The notes under the pieces were generated by a model that worked only from the letters and a program-made list of their open reading frames with translations, was not told the origin of the DNA and made no database searches. Of a DNA stretch of 64,000 bases, positions 42,690 through 51,517 are shown piece after piece. Numbering within the stretch: position 1 is the stretch's first letter; each line of letters opens with the position of its first letter. A program made the translations under genes and the position numbers. Source of the DNA: JAHEJE01 sp965216335 (GTDB taxonomy: Bacteria > Pseudomonadota > Alphaproteobacteria > Rhizobiales > Aestuariivirgaceae); contig OZ244154.1 of assembly GCA_965216335.1 (NCBI GenBank), forward strand, positions 1,984,001 through 2,048,000, written 5' to 3'.

Positions 42690-43179
42690 CGCTGGGCCGT
42701 TCGGCAACCGCCCCGGTCTGGGCACTGCGCCAGCCGTCGAGCCGTTTCGCCAGTTCGGCGTCATGCAGCGCCAGAACGGAGGCGGCCAGCAACGCCGCGT
42801 TGATCGCCCCGGCCTTGCCGATGGCCAGGGTGCCGACCGGCACACCGGCCGGCATCTGAACGATCGACAACAACGAATCCTTGCCGCTGAGGGTCTGCGA
42901 CTGGATCGGCACCCCGAACACCGGCAGCGGGGTCATGGCCGCGGTCATGCCGGGCAGATGGGCCGCGCCGCCGGCGCCGGCGATGATCACCTGAAAACCC
43001 TCATCGCGCGCACCGCGGGCGAATTCGTACAGCCGGTCCGGTGTGCGGTGGGCCGAAACGATGCGGGTTTCATGGGCGATGCCGAGGTCGTCCAGTGTGG
43101 CAGCGCAATGCTGCATGGTCTGCCAGTCCGACTGGCTGCCCATGATGACCGCGACCCTGATCCCGGCTTTGCTGGTCAT
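42679..43179 (-). CDS. purE: N5-carboxyaminoimidazole ribonucleotide mutase
   Basis: A 166-residue PurE class I: VAVIMGSQSDWQTMQ, VSAHRTPDRLYEFA, IIAGAGGAAHLPGMTAAMTPLPVFGVP. It moves the carboxyl group to give CAIR. It forms the usual purEK pair. Confidence 0.98.
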   Translation of the reverse strand: MTSKAGIRVAVIMGSQSDWQTMQHCAATLDDLGIAHETRIVSAHRTPDRLYEFARGARDEGFQVIIAGAGGAAHLPGMTAAMTPLPVFGVPIQSQTLSGKDSLLSIVQMPAGVPVGTLAIGKAGAINAALLAASVLALHDAELAKRLDGWRSAQTGAVAERPSDDG

Positions 43180-43305
43180 GTCGATATCCCCTCGCCACGC
43201 TGCGAAAGCAGCCGATTACCGGATGCCGCCGCCGAGTGCAATGGCCTTGGCCGCGCCAAACGGCGGTTCATCCGAACCGTTCCTGTGCCTGACTCATAGG
43301 TTGAT

Positions 43306-43371
43306 GGAAAACCGTAGCCACCTCAGCATCGTACACCAGTCAAAAAGTCATACGCGAATGCCGCCGGTATC
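43306..43371 (+). repeat. Dispersed 66-nt repeat, copy 2
   Basis: This stretch aligns without gaps to 52430-52495 at about 47 of 66 positions and more weakly to 10252-10316. It starts GGAAAACCG and ends CCGCCGGTATC. It ends inside the stop codon region of the DUF465 gene (43370), that is, directly after the minus-strand gene. Confidence 0.65.
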
Positions 43372-43573
43372 AGGCGATGATGTCCGGCAGCAACTGATCT
43401 TCAAGGGTCGCGATCTGGTCCTTGAGCATCAGCTTTTGTTTCTTCAGCCGCCGCAACTGCAATTGATCGGCGGTACCGCTGGCCGACAGGCTGTCGATGG
43501 CCGCATCGAGATCGCCATGCCGCTCACGCAGCTGTGCGATACGGATACGCAGTTCATCCTGATCAATGCCCAC
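43370..43573 (-). CDS. DUF465 (YdcH-like) small protein
   Basis: A 67-residue helical protein. DELRIRIAQLRERHGDLDAAID and LQLRRLKKQKLMLKDQIATLEDQL match the YdcH/DUF465 pattern of charged helices. GTG 43573 is preferred because GGGAGAGG lies just upstream and the length fits; longer frames from 43711 overlap the upstream region without coding character. Function is unknown. Confidence 0.8.
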   Translation of the reverse strand: MGIDQDELRIRIAQLRERHGDLDAAIDSLSASGTADQLQLRRLKKQKLMLKDQIATLEDQLLPDIIA

Positions 43574-43773
43574 AAGGCCTCTCCCTGCCAGTCGATTTCT
43601 GGCGGCAACCGGCAGTATCATGCATTCTTGCACCGGCGACGACAAGTGGCGACTGTGCCCCGTCAGGCCTGCAAGACCCGCATGGTTGTTTACGCCAATT
43701 CGCCGCCTCATTCGACAATCCGGCAGCCATGTGGCATACTTTGGCCGGGTGAATCGCAGAACGGAGGTCGTTT

Positions 43774-43953
43774 ATGTCACTTCAAGCACATATCGGTGAA
43801 CTGGAAGCAAAGCGAACTGCATTGAAGGAGGAAATTGCCCGCGAATTGGCTCATCCTTCTTCCGACGATCTGCATATTGCCGAGCTGAAACGCCAGAAAT
43901 TGTGGCTGAAGGACGAAATCGCGCGGTTGCAATCGCAGGCATCCGCCGCCTGA
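43774..43953 (+). CDS. Second DUF465 (YdcH-like) small protein
   Basis: A 59-residue protein starting MSLQAHIGELEAKRTALKEE and ending LKRQKLWLKDEIARLQSQASAA, again a charged helical hairpin typical of DUF465. ATG 43774 is preceded by GGAGG at 43763-43767, 6 nt spacing. It is too short for a 60-residue cutoff but is well supported. It is divergent from the other DUF465 gene with 200 nt between starts. Confidence 0.85.
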   Translation: MSLQAHIGELEAKRTALKEEIARELAHPSSDDLHIAELKRQKLWLKDEIARLQSQASAA

Positions 43954-43982
43954 CCGCAGGGTCCGTGCAAAAAGGATAAACC

Positions 43983-44070
43983 GTCATTCCGGCTAAGGCC
44001 GGCATCTACAGGGCATATCAACAATCTCAGGTGGTTGCTGCATTGGGCCCCGGCTTTTGCCTGGGTGACG
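43983..44070. repeat. Intergenic mosaic repeat (GTCATTCCGG...CCTGGGTGACG)
   Basis: The ends GTCATTCCGGCTAAGGCCGG and GGCCCCGGCTTTTGCCTGGG resemble the common Hyphomicrobiales intergenic repeats with CCGG palindromes. It is related in style, but not clearly homologous, to the element at 10346-10443. Confidence 0.6.
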
Positions 44071-44190
44071 CAATGCAGCGTAGGTGTTTGATTCGCACCA
44101 GTAGAGCACTTTGCGACCGGAGCGGTGCTCCGACGGCCCAACGTGTACTCTTTCACGGCTGAATTGGAAGACGGGCCGGGCCAAACAACA

Positions 44191-44217
44191 AACGGCGCGG
44201 AGATGATCCGCGCCGTT
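44191..44217. terminator. Bidirectional terminator
   Basis: A perfect 11-bp stem AACGGCGCGGA / TCCGCGCCGTT with a 5-nt loop, followed by GTCTTTTTG on the plus strand and by TGTTGTTTGG on the minus strand. It separates the small DUF465 gene from the convergent Bax-inhibitor gene. Confidence 0.9.
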
Positions 44218-44254
44218 GTCTTTTTGCCCTACCCGGGGCCGGTGTGACTTAGGC

Positions 44255-44980
44255 TCAGTCGCCGTCCATGATCCCGAGGATGTTCAGGATGTGGATGAAG
44301 ATGGTGACGAAGCTGCCATAGAGCATGAAGGCACCGAAGATCGACTTGGAGCGGGCTGCCGCCGTTCCGTCGCCTTCGACGTACATTTCCTTGATCGCCT
44401 GTGTCTCGTAAGCCGTCACGCCGGCAAACAGCAGGACCGTGACGCAGGAAGTAATCAGGCTCATCAGGGTGCTCTGCACGAACAGCACATTGACAACCAT
44501 GGCGATGATGATGCCGATTGTGGCCATCATGAAGAAGGTGCCGAAAGCCGACAGGTCGCGCTTGGTGACATATCCCGCCAGGCTGGTCGCCCCGAAGGTT
44601 GCCGCGGCAATCAGGAAGGCCCGGAACACCATACCGGAATCAACGCCGAGATAGTGGCCGACCATCGGCGCTATGCCGAGGCCCCACAGGCCGACATAGA
44701 GCCAGTAGGCACCATGCGCCAAGGCGGCGTTGCCGGAAAAGATCATCCGAGGCGCAATGAAGCCCATCGCCAGGATGCCGATGAAGAACACCCACTTCAG
44801 CGAATAGACAGTCGCCAGAGCCGCCGGGCTGAGCGCCACGGCCAGAGTGATGATGGCGGTGCCGGCCACGCCGAGCGCCATGTAGTTGTAGACACCCAGC
44901 ATGTACGAGCGCAGGCCCTCGTCGATCTCGCGAGTGCCGGCGCGGGTCTGGGTTGCAGTGCGAAGCTTGTAGTCTGCCAT
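44255..44980 (-). CDS. Bax inhibitor-1/YccA family membrane protein
   Basis: A 241-residue inner-membrane protein with seven hydrophobic segments and the family's YNYMALGVAGTAIITL, VFRAFLIAAATFGATSLAGYVTKRDLS and C-terminal LYGSFVTIFIHILNILGIMDGD with the terminal aspartates. BI-1 homologues form pH-gated Ca2+ leak channels or modulate FtsH. ATG 44980 starts MADYKLRT. Confidence 0.93.
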   Translation of the reverse strand: MADYKLRTATQTRAGTREIDEGLRSYMLGVYNYMALGVAGTAIITLAVALSPAALATVYSLKWVFFIGILAMGFIAPRMIFSGNAALAHGAYWLYVGLWGLGIAPMVGHYLGVDSGMVFRAFLIAAATFGATSLAGYVTKRDLSAFGTFFMMATIGIIIAMVVNVLFVQSTLMSLITSCVTVLLFAGVTAYETQAIKEMYVEGDGTAAARSKSIFGAFMLYGSFVTIFIHILNILGIMDGD

Positions 44981-45100
44981 GTGTTTTCCCTGAACAATGG
45001 ATGAAACCTCAAGCGGAATATGGAGAAAACCGCGTTGGATTTCAAGTTACGACTTGGTAACGGTTAACGCCTATCCGGCGAATTCACACAGGAAACTGAA

Positions 45101-45580
45101 ATGTCAGCCGAGAACAGCGTGCTTTTTGTGTGTTTGGGCAACATCTGCCGCTCGCCGATGGCTGAGGGTGTCTTGCGGGTTGAGTTGGCGCAGCGCGGCA
45201 TTGTCGGGGTGCGTGTCGATTCCGCCGGTACCGGCAACTGGCACATCGGCAACCCTCCGGACCCCCGCGCCGTAGCCGCCGCCGCTGAACGCGGCATCGA
45301 CATTTCCAGCCAGCGCGCCCGACAGTTCACGCCATCGGACTACGACAGCTTTGACATCATCGCGGCCATGGATGCAAACAACCTTGCCGCCCTACGTACC
45401 CATGCAACCGCCGGCCGGCAAGGCAGTGTGCGGCTGATGCTGGAGTTTGCCCGCGACTTGCCGGTTCGCGAAGTACCCGACCCATACTACGGCAACGAGG
45501 ATGGGTTCTCGACCTGCCTCGATCTGCTGGAAGTCGGCGCCCGTGGCCTGGCCGATCACATCGCCAGATCGAGATCGTAG
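45101..45580 (+). CDS. Low-molecular-weight protein-tyrosine phosphatase
   Basis: A 159-residue LMW phosphatase: the P-loop VCLGNICRSPMAEG (C-x5-R) at the N terminus and the general acid Asp in VPDPYYGNEDGF are intact. A CACAGGAAACTGAA leader precedes ATG 45101. Its last 25 nt overlap the convergent thpR gene. Confidence 0.95.
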   Translation: MSAENSVLFVCLGNICRSPMAEGVLRVELAQRGIVGVRVDSAGTGNWHIGNPPDPRAVAAAAERGIDISSQRARQFTPSDYDSFDIIAAMDANNLAALRTHATAGRQGSVRLMLEFARDLPVREVPDPYYGNEDGFSTCLDLLEVGARGLADHIARSRS

Positions 45581-46098
45581 ACCTGTTCGACCGCATAAGG
45601 ACCGCCGCCGCGCGACGGTCGCGAAGAAAACACCACGAACCGGTCCACGCTGAACGCCCGGCTGGCATACAGACTGTTGCCGGCCACATAGCTGCTGACA
45701 TCCGCCGTGGCGCTGCCGCGCAGCCGGGCCAGCGTCACATGCGGCTTGAACTTGCGCGTCTCAGGCGGCAGCCCGATGCCCTGGCACAGCCGTTCGTGGA
45801 CGAGCTGCAACTCGGTCAGGCTGTCATTGCCGGTGGCCAGCGCATGGACCGAATGCGGCCTGCGGCTGCCGAAATATCCCACACCCCTGAGCTGCACATC
45901 GAAGGACGCCAAACGCACCCTTTCCATCGCCTGCAACAGGTCGTCTGCCGCATGATCCGGCACATCGCCAATGAACCGCAGAGTGATGTGGAAGCTTTCG
46001 GGCGAAATCCAGCGCGCCCCCGGCAGACCGCCCTGCAGCAGCATCAGCCCGTCGGCGACATCGCGTGGGACCTCAAGCCCGGTGAACAGTCTCGGCAT
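45556..46098 (-). CDS. thpR: RNA 2',3'-cyclic phosphodiesterase
   Basis: A 180-residue 2H phosphoesterase with two HxTx motifs, FHITLRFIG (near residue 43) and PHVTLARLRG (near residue 126). ThpR hydrolyses RNA 2',3'-cyclic phosphodiester ends. Its start lies just 3 nt after the esterase stop, so the two are likely coupled. Confidence 0.93.
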   Translation of the reverse strand: MPRLFTGLEVPRDVADGLMLLQGGLPGARWISPESFHITLRFIGDVPDHAADDLLQAMERVRLASFDVQLRGVGYFGSRRPHSVHALATGNDSLTELQLVHERLCQGIGLPPETRKFKPHVTLARLRGSATADVSSYVAGNSLYASRAFSVDRFVVFSSRPSRGGGPYAVEQVYDLDLAM

Positions 46099-46101
46099 GT
46101 T

Positions 46102-46755
46102 TCACCCCTGGCCTGCACGCACCTGTTCGATAAGCCGTTCGACATAAGGCAGAATACGCTCGACGATTACCGCGATGCCCTTGGCCGTCGGGTGGATGCC
46201 GTCGGGCTGGTTGAGGCTGGCATCTGCGGCAACCCCATCCAGGAAGAACGGATACAGCGGCACGCCATGATACTCCGACAGGAACGGATAGATCCGGTTG
46301 AACACCGGCACGTAGTCCTTGCCCATGTTGGGTGGCGCCTTCATGCCGGCGATCAGCACCTTGATGTGACGCTTCTTCAGGTCAGCGACGATCCTGGTCA
46401 GCGCCTCATAGGTCTTTTCCGGCTGCACGCCGCGCAGGGCATCGTTGGCGCCGAGTTCTAGGATCACCGCATCGGTTCCCGTCGGCACCGCCCAGCTCAG
46501 CCGCTCAAGCCCGCCCGACGCGGTATCGCCCGAGACACCGGCATTGATCACCGCAACATCGTGGCCGCGCTCACGCAACGCACGCTGCAACTGTTCGGGA
46601 AAGGCCTGGCCCGGGTCGAGCCGGTAGCCGGCCGTGAGACTGTCGCCCAGGGCAACGATCTTGAGCGTCTTGGCCAGCGCCTGTTCCGCACTAGCCAAAA
46701 ACGCACACAATGAAATTATCGTAACAAACTTGAAAATCAGGTTTCTAAACATCAT
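46102..46755 (-). CDS. SGNH arylesterase/thioesterase (TesA-like)
   Basis: A 217-residue secreted esterase: signal peptide (residues 1-28, ending QALA), block I GDSLTAGY with the catalytic Ser, block III GANDALRG and block V DGIHPTAKG with Asp and His. As in E. coli tesA-ybbAP, it is divergent from a YbbA/YbbP-type ABC pair. Confidence 0.93.
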   Translation of the reverse strand: MMFRNLIFKFVTIISLCAFLASAEQALAKTLKIVALGDSLTAGYRLDPGQAFPEQLQRALRERGHDVAVINAGVSGDTASGGLERLSWAVPTGTDAVILELGANDALRGVQPEKTYEALTRIVADLKKRHIKVLIAGMKAPPNMGKDYVPVFNRIYPFLSEYHGVPLYPFFLDGVAADASLNQPDGIHPTAKGIAVIVERILPYVERLIEQVRAGQG

Positions 46756-46888
46756 TCCAAAAAATATGCTCGCCCCGCCAGGCTGGCAAGTGCCTCAAAC
46801 CGTGTATTGTGCGCACTCTGATCCGATGTGATTGCCCAGCCCAACGGTCTGTGGACATTCAGGGTTACAGGCCCTAGCAAGGAACACC

Positions 46889-47599
46889 ATGGACACTCGC
46901 GTTCAGCCGGCCGATCCCCCCGCTGCACAGCAGCCGGAAGACATCATCAGTCTCAGCGATGTTTCGGTCACGCTGACCAGCCATGCCGGCCCGGTCGACA
47001 TTCTGCGCGGCCTCGACCTGCAGGTGCAGCGGGGCGAATCGCTGGGCATCGTCGGGCCGTCAGGGTCCGGCAAGACGACGCTGCTCATGGTGACCGCCGG
47101 TCTGGAGGCCGTGACCAATGGCGCGATCACCGTTGCCGGCCATGATCTGACCGCAATGAACGAGGACGAACTGGCCCGTTTCCGCCGCGACCATGTCGGT
47201 ATCGTGTTCCAGAGCTTCCACCTGATCCCGACCATGACGGCCCTGGAAAACGTCGCGGTGCCGATGGAGTTCAAAGGCCGGCGCGATGCCATCGACGCCG
47301 CTCGCGCGGTGCTCGGCGATGTCGGTCTCGGCCACCGGCTGGAACACTATCCCAGTCAGCTTTCCGGCGGCGAGCAGCAGCGCGTCGCCATCGCCCGGGC
47401 GCTGGCGGCGGGGGCATCGATCATCCTGGCCGACGAGCCGACCGGCAATCTCGACTACGAAACCGGCCAGGCCATCATGGACCTGCTGTTCAGTCTGCAG
47501 GCCGACCGGGGCACCACCCTGGTACTGGTCACCCACGATCGCCAGCTTGCCGCCAGTTGCGGCCGCCAGGTGGAAATCCGCGACGGCCGGGTAACATGA
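46889..47599 (+). CDS. ABC transporter ATP-binding protein (YbbA/LolD-type)
   Basis: A 236-residue ATPase with Walker A VGPSGSGKTTLL, Q loop FQSFHLIP, signature LSGGEQQRVAIARAL, Walker B IILADEPTGNLD and the switch His. ATG 46889 follows AAGGA by 5 nt; the longer frame upstream is not needed. The downstream permease starts within its stop codon (ATGA). Confidence 0.95.
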   Translation: MDTRVQPADPPAAQQPEDIISLSDVSVTLTSHAGPVDILRGLDLQVQRGESLGIVGPSGSGKTTLLMVTAGLEAVTNGAITVAGHDLTAMNEDELARFRRDHVGIVFQSFHLIPTMTALENVAVPMEFKGRRDAIDAARAVLGDVGLGHRLEHYPSQLSGGEQQRVAIARALAAGASIILADEPTGNLDYETGQAIMDLLFSLQADRGTTLVLVTHDRQLAASCGRQVEIRDGRVT

Positions 47600-50127
47600 T
47601 CACCCGCGCCGAAGGTGCCAGCGCGGTCAGACTTGCGTTCAGATCGCTGCGTTCCGGTCTCGGCGGTTTCCGCATCTTCCTGATGTGCCTGTTTCTCGGC
47701 GTCGGAGCGATTGCCGTTGTCGGGTCATTGTCGGCGGCGATTGAAGAAGGCATGCGCGACCGCGGCCAGGCCCTACTCGGCGGCGATGTCGAGTTCTCCT
47801 TCGTCCACCGCCGCGCCCGGTCCGATGAGCTGGCCTTCCTGACGGCCGCCGGCAAGGTCAGCGAGGTCGCGACCTTGCGCGCCATGGCGTCGGCCGGCGA
47901 AAACCGCGGTCTGGTCGAGATCAAGGCGGTGGACATGGTCTACCCGCACTACGATGCGCTGGAGATCGCCGACGGCGCCGACCCGACCGCCGTGCACGAC
48001 GCCAACACACGGGGTTTCGGTCTCTACATCGAACCGACGCTGGCCGACCGGCTTGGCGTTGCGCCGGGCGGCACGGTGCAGATCGGCGAGGTGGCCTTCA
48101 CGATTCTCGGCATCATTGCCCGCGAACCGGACCGGGTGTCGGACGGATTCATCCTCGGCCCGCGCGCCCTGATGAGCCAGGCGGCGCTGCACGCAACCGG
48201 CCTCATCAAGCCGGGCAGCCTGGTGCGTTGGCGTTACCGCATCAAGATGCCGGCACCGGGCGAACGGGCGATCAAGCGCCTGGTCGGGGATGCCAAACAA
48301 CAGTTCGCCGATGCCGGCTGGCGCATCCGTACCTCGAGCCGCGCCGCGCCGGGCGTCGACCGCTTCGTCGAACGCCTGACCTTCTTTCTCACCCTTGTCG
48401 GCCTGACCGCGCTGATCGTCGGCGGCGTCGGCATCGCCAATGCGGTCAAGGCGTTCATCGACAACCGGCGATCCTCGATCGCCACGCTGAAGTGCATCGG
48501 CGCGCCATCGCGGCTGGTGCTGGCGGCCTACGCGACCGAGATTGCCATCGTCGCCACCCTGGGGATCGCTGCCGGGCTGGCGGCGGGGGCGGCGACACCC
48601 TTTGCCGCCGCCGCGCTGTTCGGCGATGTGCTGCCGGTGCCGGTGTCGGCCGGCATCGAGCCCGTACCGCTGCTGCGCGCCGCCGCCTTCGGCTACCTCA
48701 TCACGCTGGCGTTTTCCGCCTGGCCGCTGGGACGCATGCGCGCCGTGGCACCATCGGCGCTGTTCCGCGATCAGGTCGCAGAGGCGCGCGGCTGGCCGGG
48801 CTGGCCCTACATGGCGGCAACGGCGCTGGGCGCGGCGCTGGTCAGCGCCCTTGCCTACACGACGCTCCCCGACGGCCGGATAACCCTGTGGTACACCGGC
48901 GGCGTGATCGCCAGCTTCTGTCTGCTGACCGGTCTGGCGCGGCTGGTCATGATGCTGGCCGAAACCCGGCTGAGCGCCACCAGCGCCACCGCCCGCTACG
49001 CCATTGCCAACCTTTACCGGCCCGGCGCGCCGACCCCGTCGATCATCCTGTCGCTCGGCCTCGGGTTGACCCTGTTCGTCACCCTGGCGCTGGTCGACAA
49101 GAACATCTCGGCGGAGCTGCGCTCGTCCATTCCCGCCGAGGCGCCGAGCTTCTTTTTCCTGGACGTCGCCAGCGGCGACCGCGAGGCGTTCGTCGATCTG
49201 GTCAACGGCCATCCCGGCATCGCGGGCGTCAAGACGGCACCGATGCTGCGCGGCCGCATGGTGTCGGTGGCCGGGGTCAAGCCGGGCAAGGTCGATGCCA
49301 CGCCGGACACCCGCTGGGCGCTGCGCGGCGACCGCGGCCTGACCTACTCGCAGGACCTGCCCGCCGGTTCCGAGCTGGTGGCCGGCGAGTGGTGGCCGCC
49401 GGATTATGACGGCCCGCCGCTGGTGTCGTTCACCAACGACATCGCACAAGGAATCGGCCTTGAGCTCGGTGACGAGGTCACCGTCAACGTGCTGGGCCGC
49501 GAAGTCACCGCCAAGGTCGCCAGCTTCCGGCGCGTCGACTGGCGCTCGCTCAACATCAACTTCGTCATGGTGTTCTCGCCCAACACGCTCAAGGGCGCAC
49601 CGCACATGAACATCGTCACCGTCAACATGGTTGAGGACCAGGCCGGTGCGCTGATGAACAAGGTGGCCAAGGCCTATCCGACGGTGACCGCCGTCCGGGT
49701 GCGCGACGTCCTCGACGCGGTCAACAAGCTGCTCGCCGACCTGGTGGTGGCGATCCGCTATGCCACCAGCCTGACCTTCATCGTCGGCATTCTGGTGCTG
49801 GCCGGCGCCATGACCACCGGCCTGTCGCGGCGTATCTACGACGCCGTGGTGCTGAAGACCCATGGCGCGACCCGAGGCCAGCTCGCCCGCGCCTACATGA
49901 TCGAGTTCACCGTTCTCGGACTGGTCGCCGCCGCGTTCGCCATCGGCCTCGGCAGCCTGGCCGCCTGGGGCATCATGACCTTCGTGCTGGAAATGCCGTT
50001 CGCTGTCGACCTCGGCCTGTCTGCGGTAACGGCGCTGATCGCGGCGATCCTCACCCTGCTGGCCGGGTTTGCCACCACCTGGCGCAGCCTGGCCGCCCGC
50101 CCGGCCCGGGTGCTGCGCACCGAATAA
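47596..50127 (+). CDS. ABC transporter permease, FtsX-like (YbbP-type)
   Basis: An 843-residue permease with two FtsX-like domains: four membrane segments in each half (for example RIFLMCLFLGVGAIAVVGSL near the start, LTLFVTLALVDKN and TSLTFIVGILVLAGAMTTGL) and periplasmic MacB-PCD-like regions. It partners with the preceding ATPase. In E. coli the related YbbAP is thought to work with TesA on lipid extraction; here the same gene layout supports a similar link. Confidence 0.92.
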   Translation: MITRAEGASAVRLAFRSLRSGLGGFRIFLMCLFLGVGAIAVVGSLSAAIEEGMRDRGQALLGGDVEFSFVHRRARSDELAFLTAAGKVSEVATLRAMASAGENRGLVEIKAVDMVYPHYDALEIADGADPTAVHDANTRGFGLYIEPTLADRLGVAPGGTVQIGEVAFTILGIIAREPDRVSDGFILGPRALMSQAALHATGLIKPGSLVRWRYRIKMPAPGERAIKRLVGDAKQQFADAGWRIRTSSRAAPGVDRFVERLTFFLTLVGLTALIVGGVGIANAVKAFIDNRRSSIATLKCIGAPSRLVLAAYATEIAIVATLGIAAGLAAGAATPFAAAALFGDVLPVPVSAGIEPVPLLRAAAFGYLITLAFSAWPLGRMRAVAPSALFRDQVAEARGWPGWPYMAATALGAALVSALAYTTLPDGRITLWYTGGVIASFCLLTGLARLVMMLAETRLSATSATARYAIANLYRPGAPTPSIILSLGLGLTLFVTLALVDKNISAELRSSIPAEAPSFFFLDVASGDREAFVDLVNGHPGIAGVKTAPMLRGRMVSVAGVKPGKVDATPDTRWALRGDRGLTYSQDLPAGSELVAGEWWPPDYDGPPLVSFTNDIAQGIGLELGDEVTVNVLGREVTAKVASFRRVDWRSLNINFVMVFSPNTLKGAPHMNIVTVNMVEDQAGALMNKVAKAYPTVTAVRVRDVLDAVNKLLADLVVAIRYATSLTFIVGILVLAGAMTTGLSRRIYDAVVLKTHGATRGQLARAYMIEFTVLGLVAAAFAIGLGSLAAWGIMTFVLEMPFAVDLGLSAVTALIAAILTLLAGFATTWRSLAARPARVLRTE

Positions 50128-50212
50128 ACGGTGCTGCGATAGCGCCAAGGTTGCTTTGCATGGCGTCTCGCAGTACCTGTGGAACCTCAAAGGAGCAAAC
50201 GAGACCGGGCGT

Positions 50213-50806
50213 ATGGTTACCCTCAACAAGATCTACACCAGGACCGGTGATGCCGGAACCACGGCGCTCGGCACCGGGGAGCGGGTCGCCAAGTCGCACC
50301 TGCGGATTGCCGCCTACGGCACGGTCGACGAGACCAATTCGGCGCTCGGCGTGGCCCGTCTGCACACCCACGGGGATAGGTTCGCGCCGCTCGATGTGAT
50401 GTTGTCGCGCATCCAGAACGACCTGTTCGATCTCGGTGCCGACCTGTGCGTGCCCGACCGGGGCGAAGAGCTTGACTACGAACCGCTGCGCATCACGTCA
50501 TATCAGGTTGAACGCCTGGAAGCCGAGATAGACGAGCTGAACGCCGATCTCGAGCCCCTGCGCTCGTTCGTGCTGCCGGGCGGCCATCCGGCAGCCGTCC
50601 AACTTCACGTGTGCCGCACCGTCTGCCGCCGCGCCGAGCGGCTGATCAGCGAGCTGGCTGCCATCGACGGCGAACCGGTTTCCGAGCCGGCCCTGCAGTT
50701 CGTCAACCGGCTTTCGGACCTGTTCTTCGTCGCCAGCCGGTGGGTGAATGCCCACCATCATGGCGACCTGCTATGGCTGCCCGGCCTGACCGCCAAGCCG
50801 GCCTGA
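50213..50806 (+). CDS. Cob(I)yrinic acid a,c-diamide adenosyltransferase (PduO type)
   Basis: A 197-residue adenosyltransferase: TRTGDAGTTALGTGERVAKSHLR, YGTVDETNSALG, FVLPGGHPAAVQLHVCRTVCRRAERL and FVNRLSDLFFVASRWVN match the PduO/MMAB ATP-binding pattern. It makes adenosylcobalamin, the cofactor of NrdJ at 5.2 kb. ATG 50213 is used; an AGGAG is 17 nt away, so the exact start is less sure. Confidence 0.93.
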   Translation: MVTLNKIYTRTGDAGTTALGTGERVAKSHLRIAAYGTVDETNSALGVARLHTHGDRFAPLDVMLSRIQNDLFDLGADLCVPDRGEELDYEPLRITSYQVERLEAEIDELNADLEPLRSFVLPGGHPAAVQLHVCRTVCRRAERLISELAAIDGEPVSEPALQFVNRLSDLFFVASRWVNAHHHGDLLWLPGLTAKPA

Positions 50807-50813
50807 TCCCAGC

Positions 50814-51509
50814 ATGTTCGTTCCCCTGCACGACAACACACCGCTGCGGCTGATCCGTTTCCAGTTCTTCACCGGGTTGATCGTCGTGGTCAATGTCCTG
50901 CTCTTCCTCTACACGCATTATGCCGCCGGCGGCGCCAACGAGATCAGCATCGCAACCTCATTCGGGGCCATCCCGGCGGTGATCACGGACAACGCCCGGC
51001 TCGATCCGTCGCTGCAGCGCATTCCGGAAAAAGCGACACTCCTGACCTACATGTTCCTGCATGCCGGCTGGATGCATCTGATCGCCAACATGGCGTTCAT
51101 GTGGGTGTTTGCCGACAATGTCGAAGACAGCTTCGGCCACTTCGGCTTCCTGCTGTTCTACCTGATCTGCGGGATCGCGGCGGCGCTGGCGCATGCCTAC
51201 ATGACACCCAGTTCCCAGGCCCCGCTGATCGGGGCTTCAGGCGCGGTGTCCGGCGTCATGGCGGCCTATCTGGTGCTGTTTCCGCGCGCCCGGGTCTGGG
51301 TGCTGGTGTTCATGAAACTGCCGCTGCGCATCTCCGCGGTCTGGGCGCTGGCCGGCTGGTTCGTGTTTCAGGTCGCCAGCCTGTTGTTCACCAAGCCCGA
51401 TGGTGAGGTGATCGTCGCCTGGTGGGCCCACATCGGCGGCTTCCTTGCCGGGCTGGCCATAACCATCCTGTTGCGCAACGTGTTTCGCGCCCGCTTCGAG
51501 GGCAATTAG
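50814..51509 (+). CDS. Rhomboid-family intramembrane serine protease
   Basis: A 231-residue membrane protein with six to seven segments. The catalytic Ser is in GASGAVSGVMAAY and the catalytic His in WWAHIGGFLAGLA; the HAGWMHLIANMAFMWVFADN segment carries the family Asn. The substrate is not known. It starts 8 nt after the adenosyltransferase stop. Confidence 0.93.
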   Translation: MFVPLHDNTPLRLIRFQFFTGLIVVVNVLLFLYTHYAAGGANEISIATSFGAIPAVITDNARLDPSLQRIPEKATLLTYMFLHAGWMHLIANMAFMWVFADNVEDSFGHFGFLLFYLICGIAAALAHAYMTPSSQAPLIGASGAVSGVMAAYLVLFPRARVWVLVFMKLPLRISAVWALAGWFVFQVASLLFTKPDGEVIVAWWAHIGGFLAGLAITILLRNVFRARFEGN

Positions 51510-51517
51510 GCGAAAGC

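Larger units (their letters stand above)
43954..44254. other. Intergenic region with repeat element and terminator
   Basis: This 301-nt gap between convergent genes holds a mosaic repeat (43983-44070), about 120 nt with no recognisable feature, and a bidirectional terminator (44191-44217). Confidence 0.75.

Noticed and set aside
47773..50229. An 818-codon minus-strand open frame
   Set aside because: It is antisense to the YbbP-type permease, with composition typical of GC-rich shadow frames (Arg, Gly, Gln, His rich) and no family motif.
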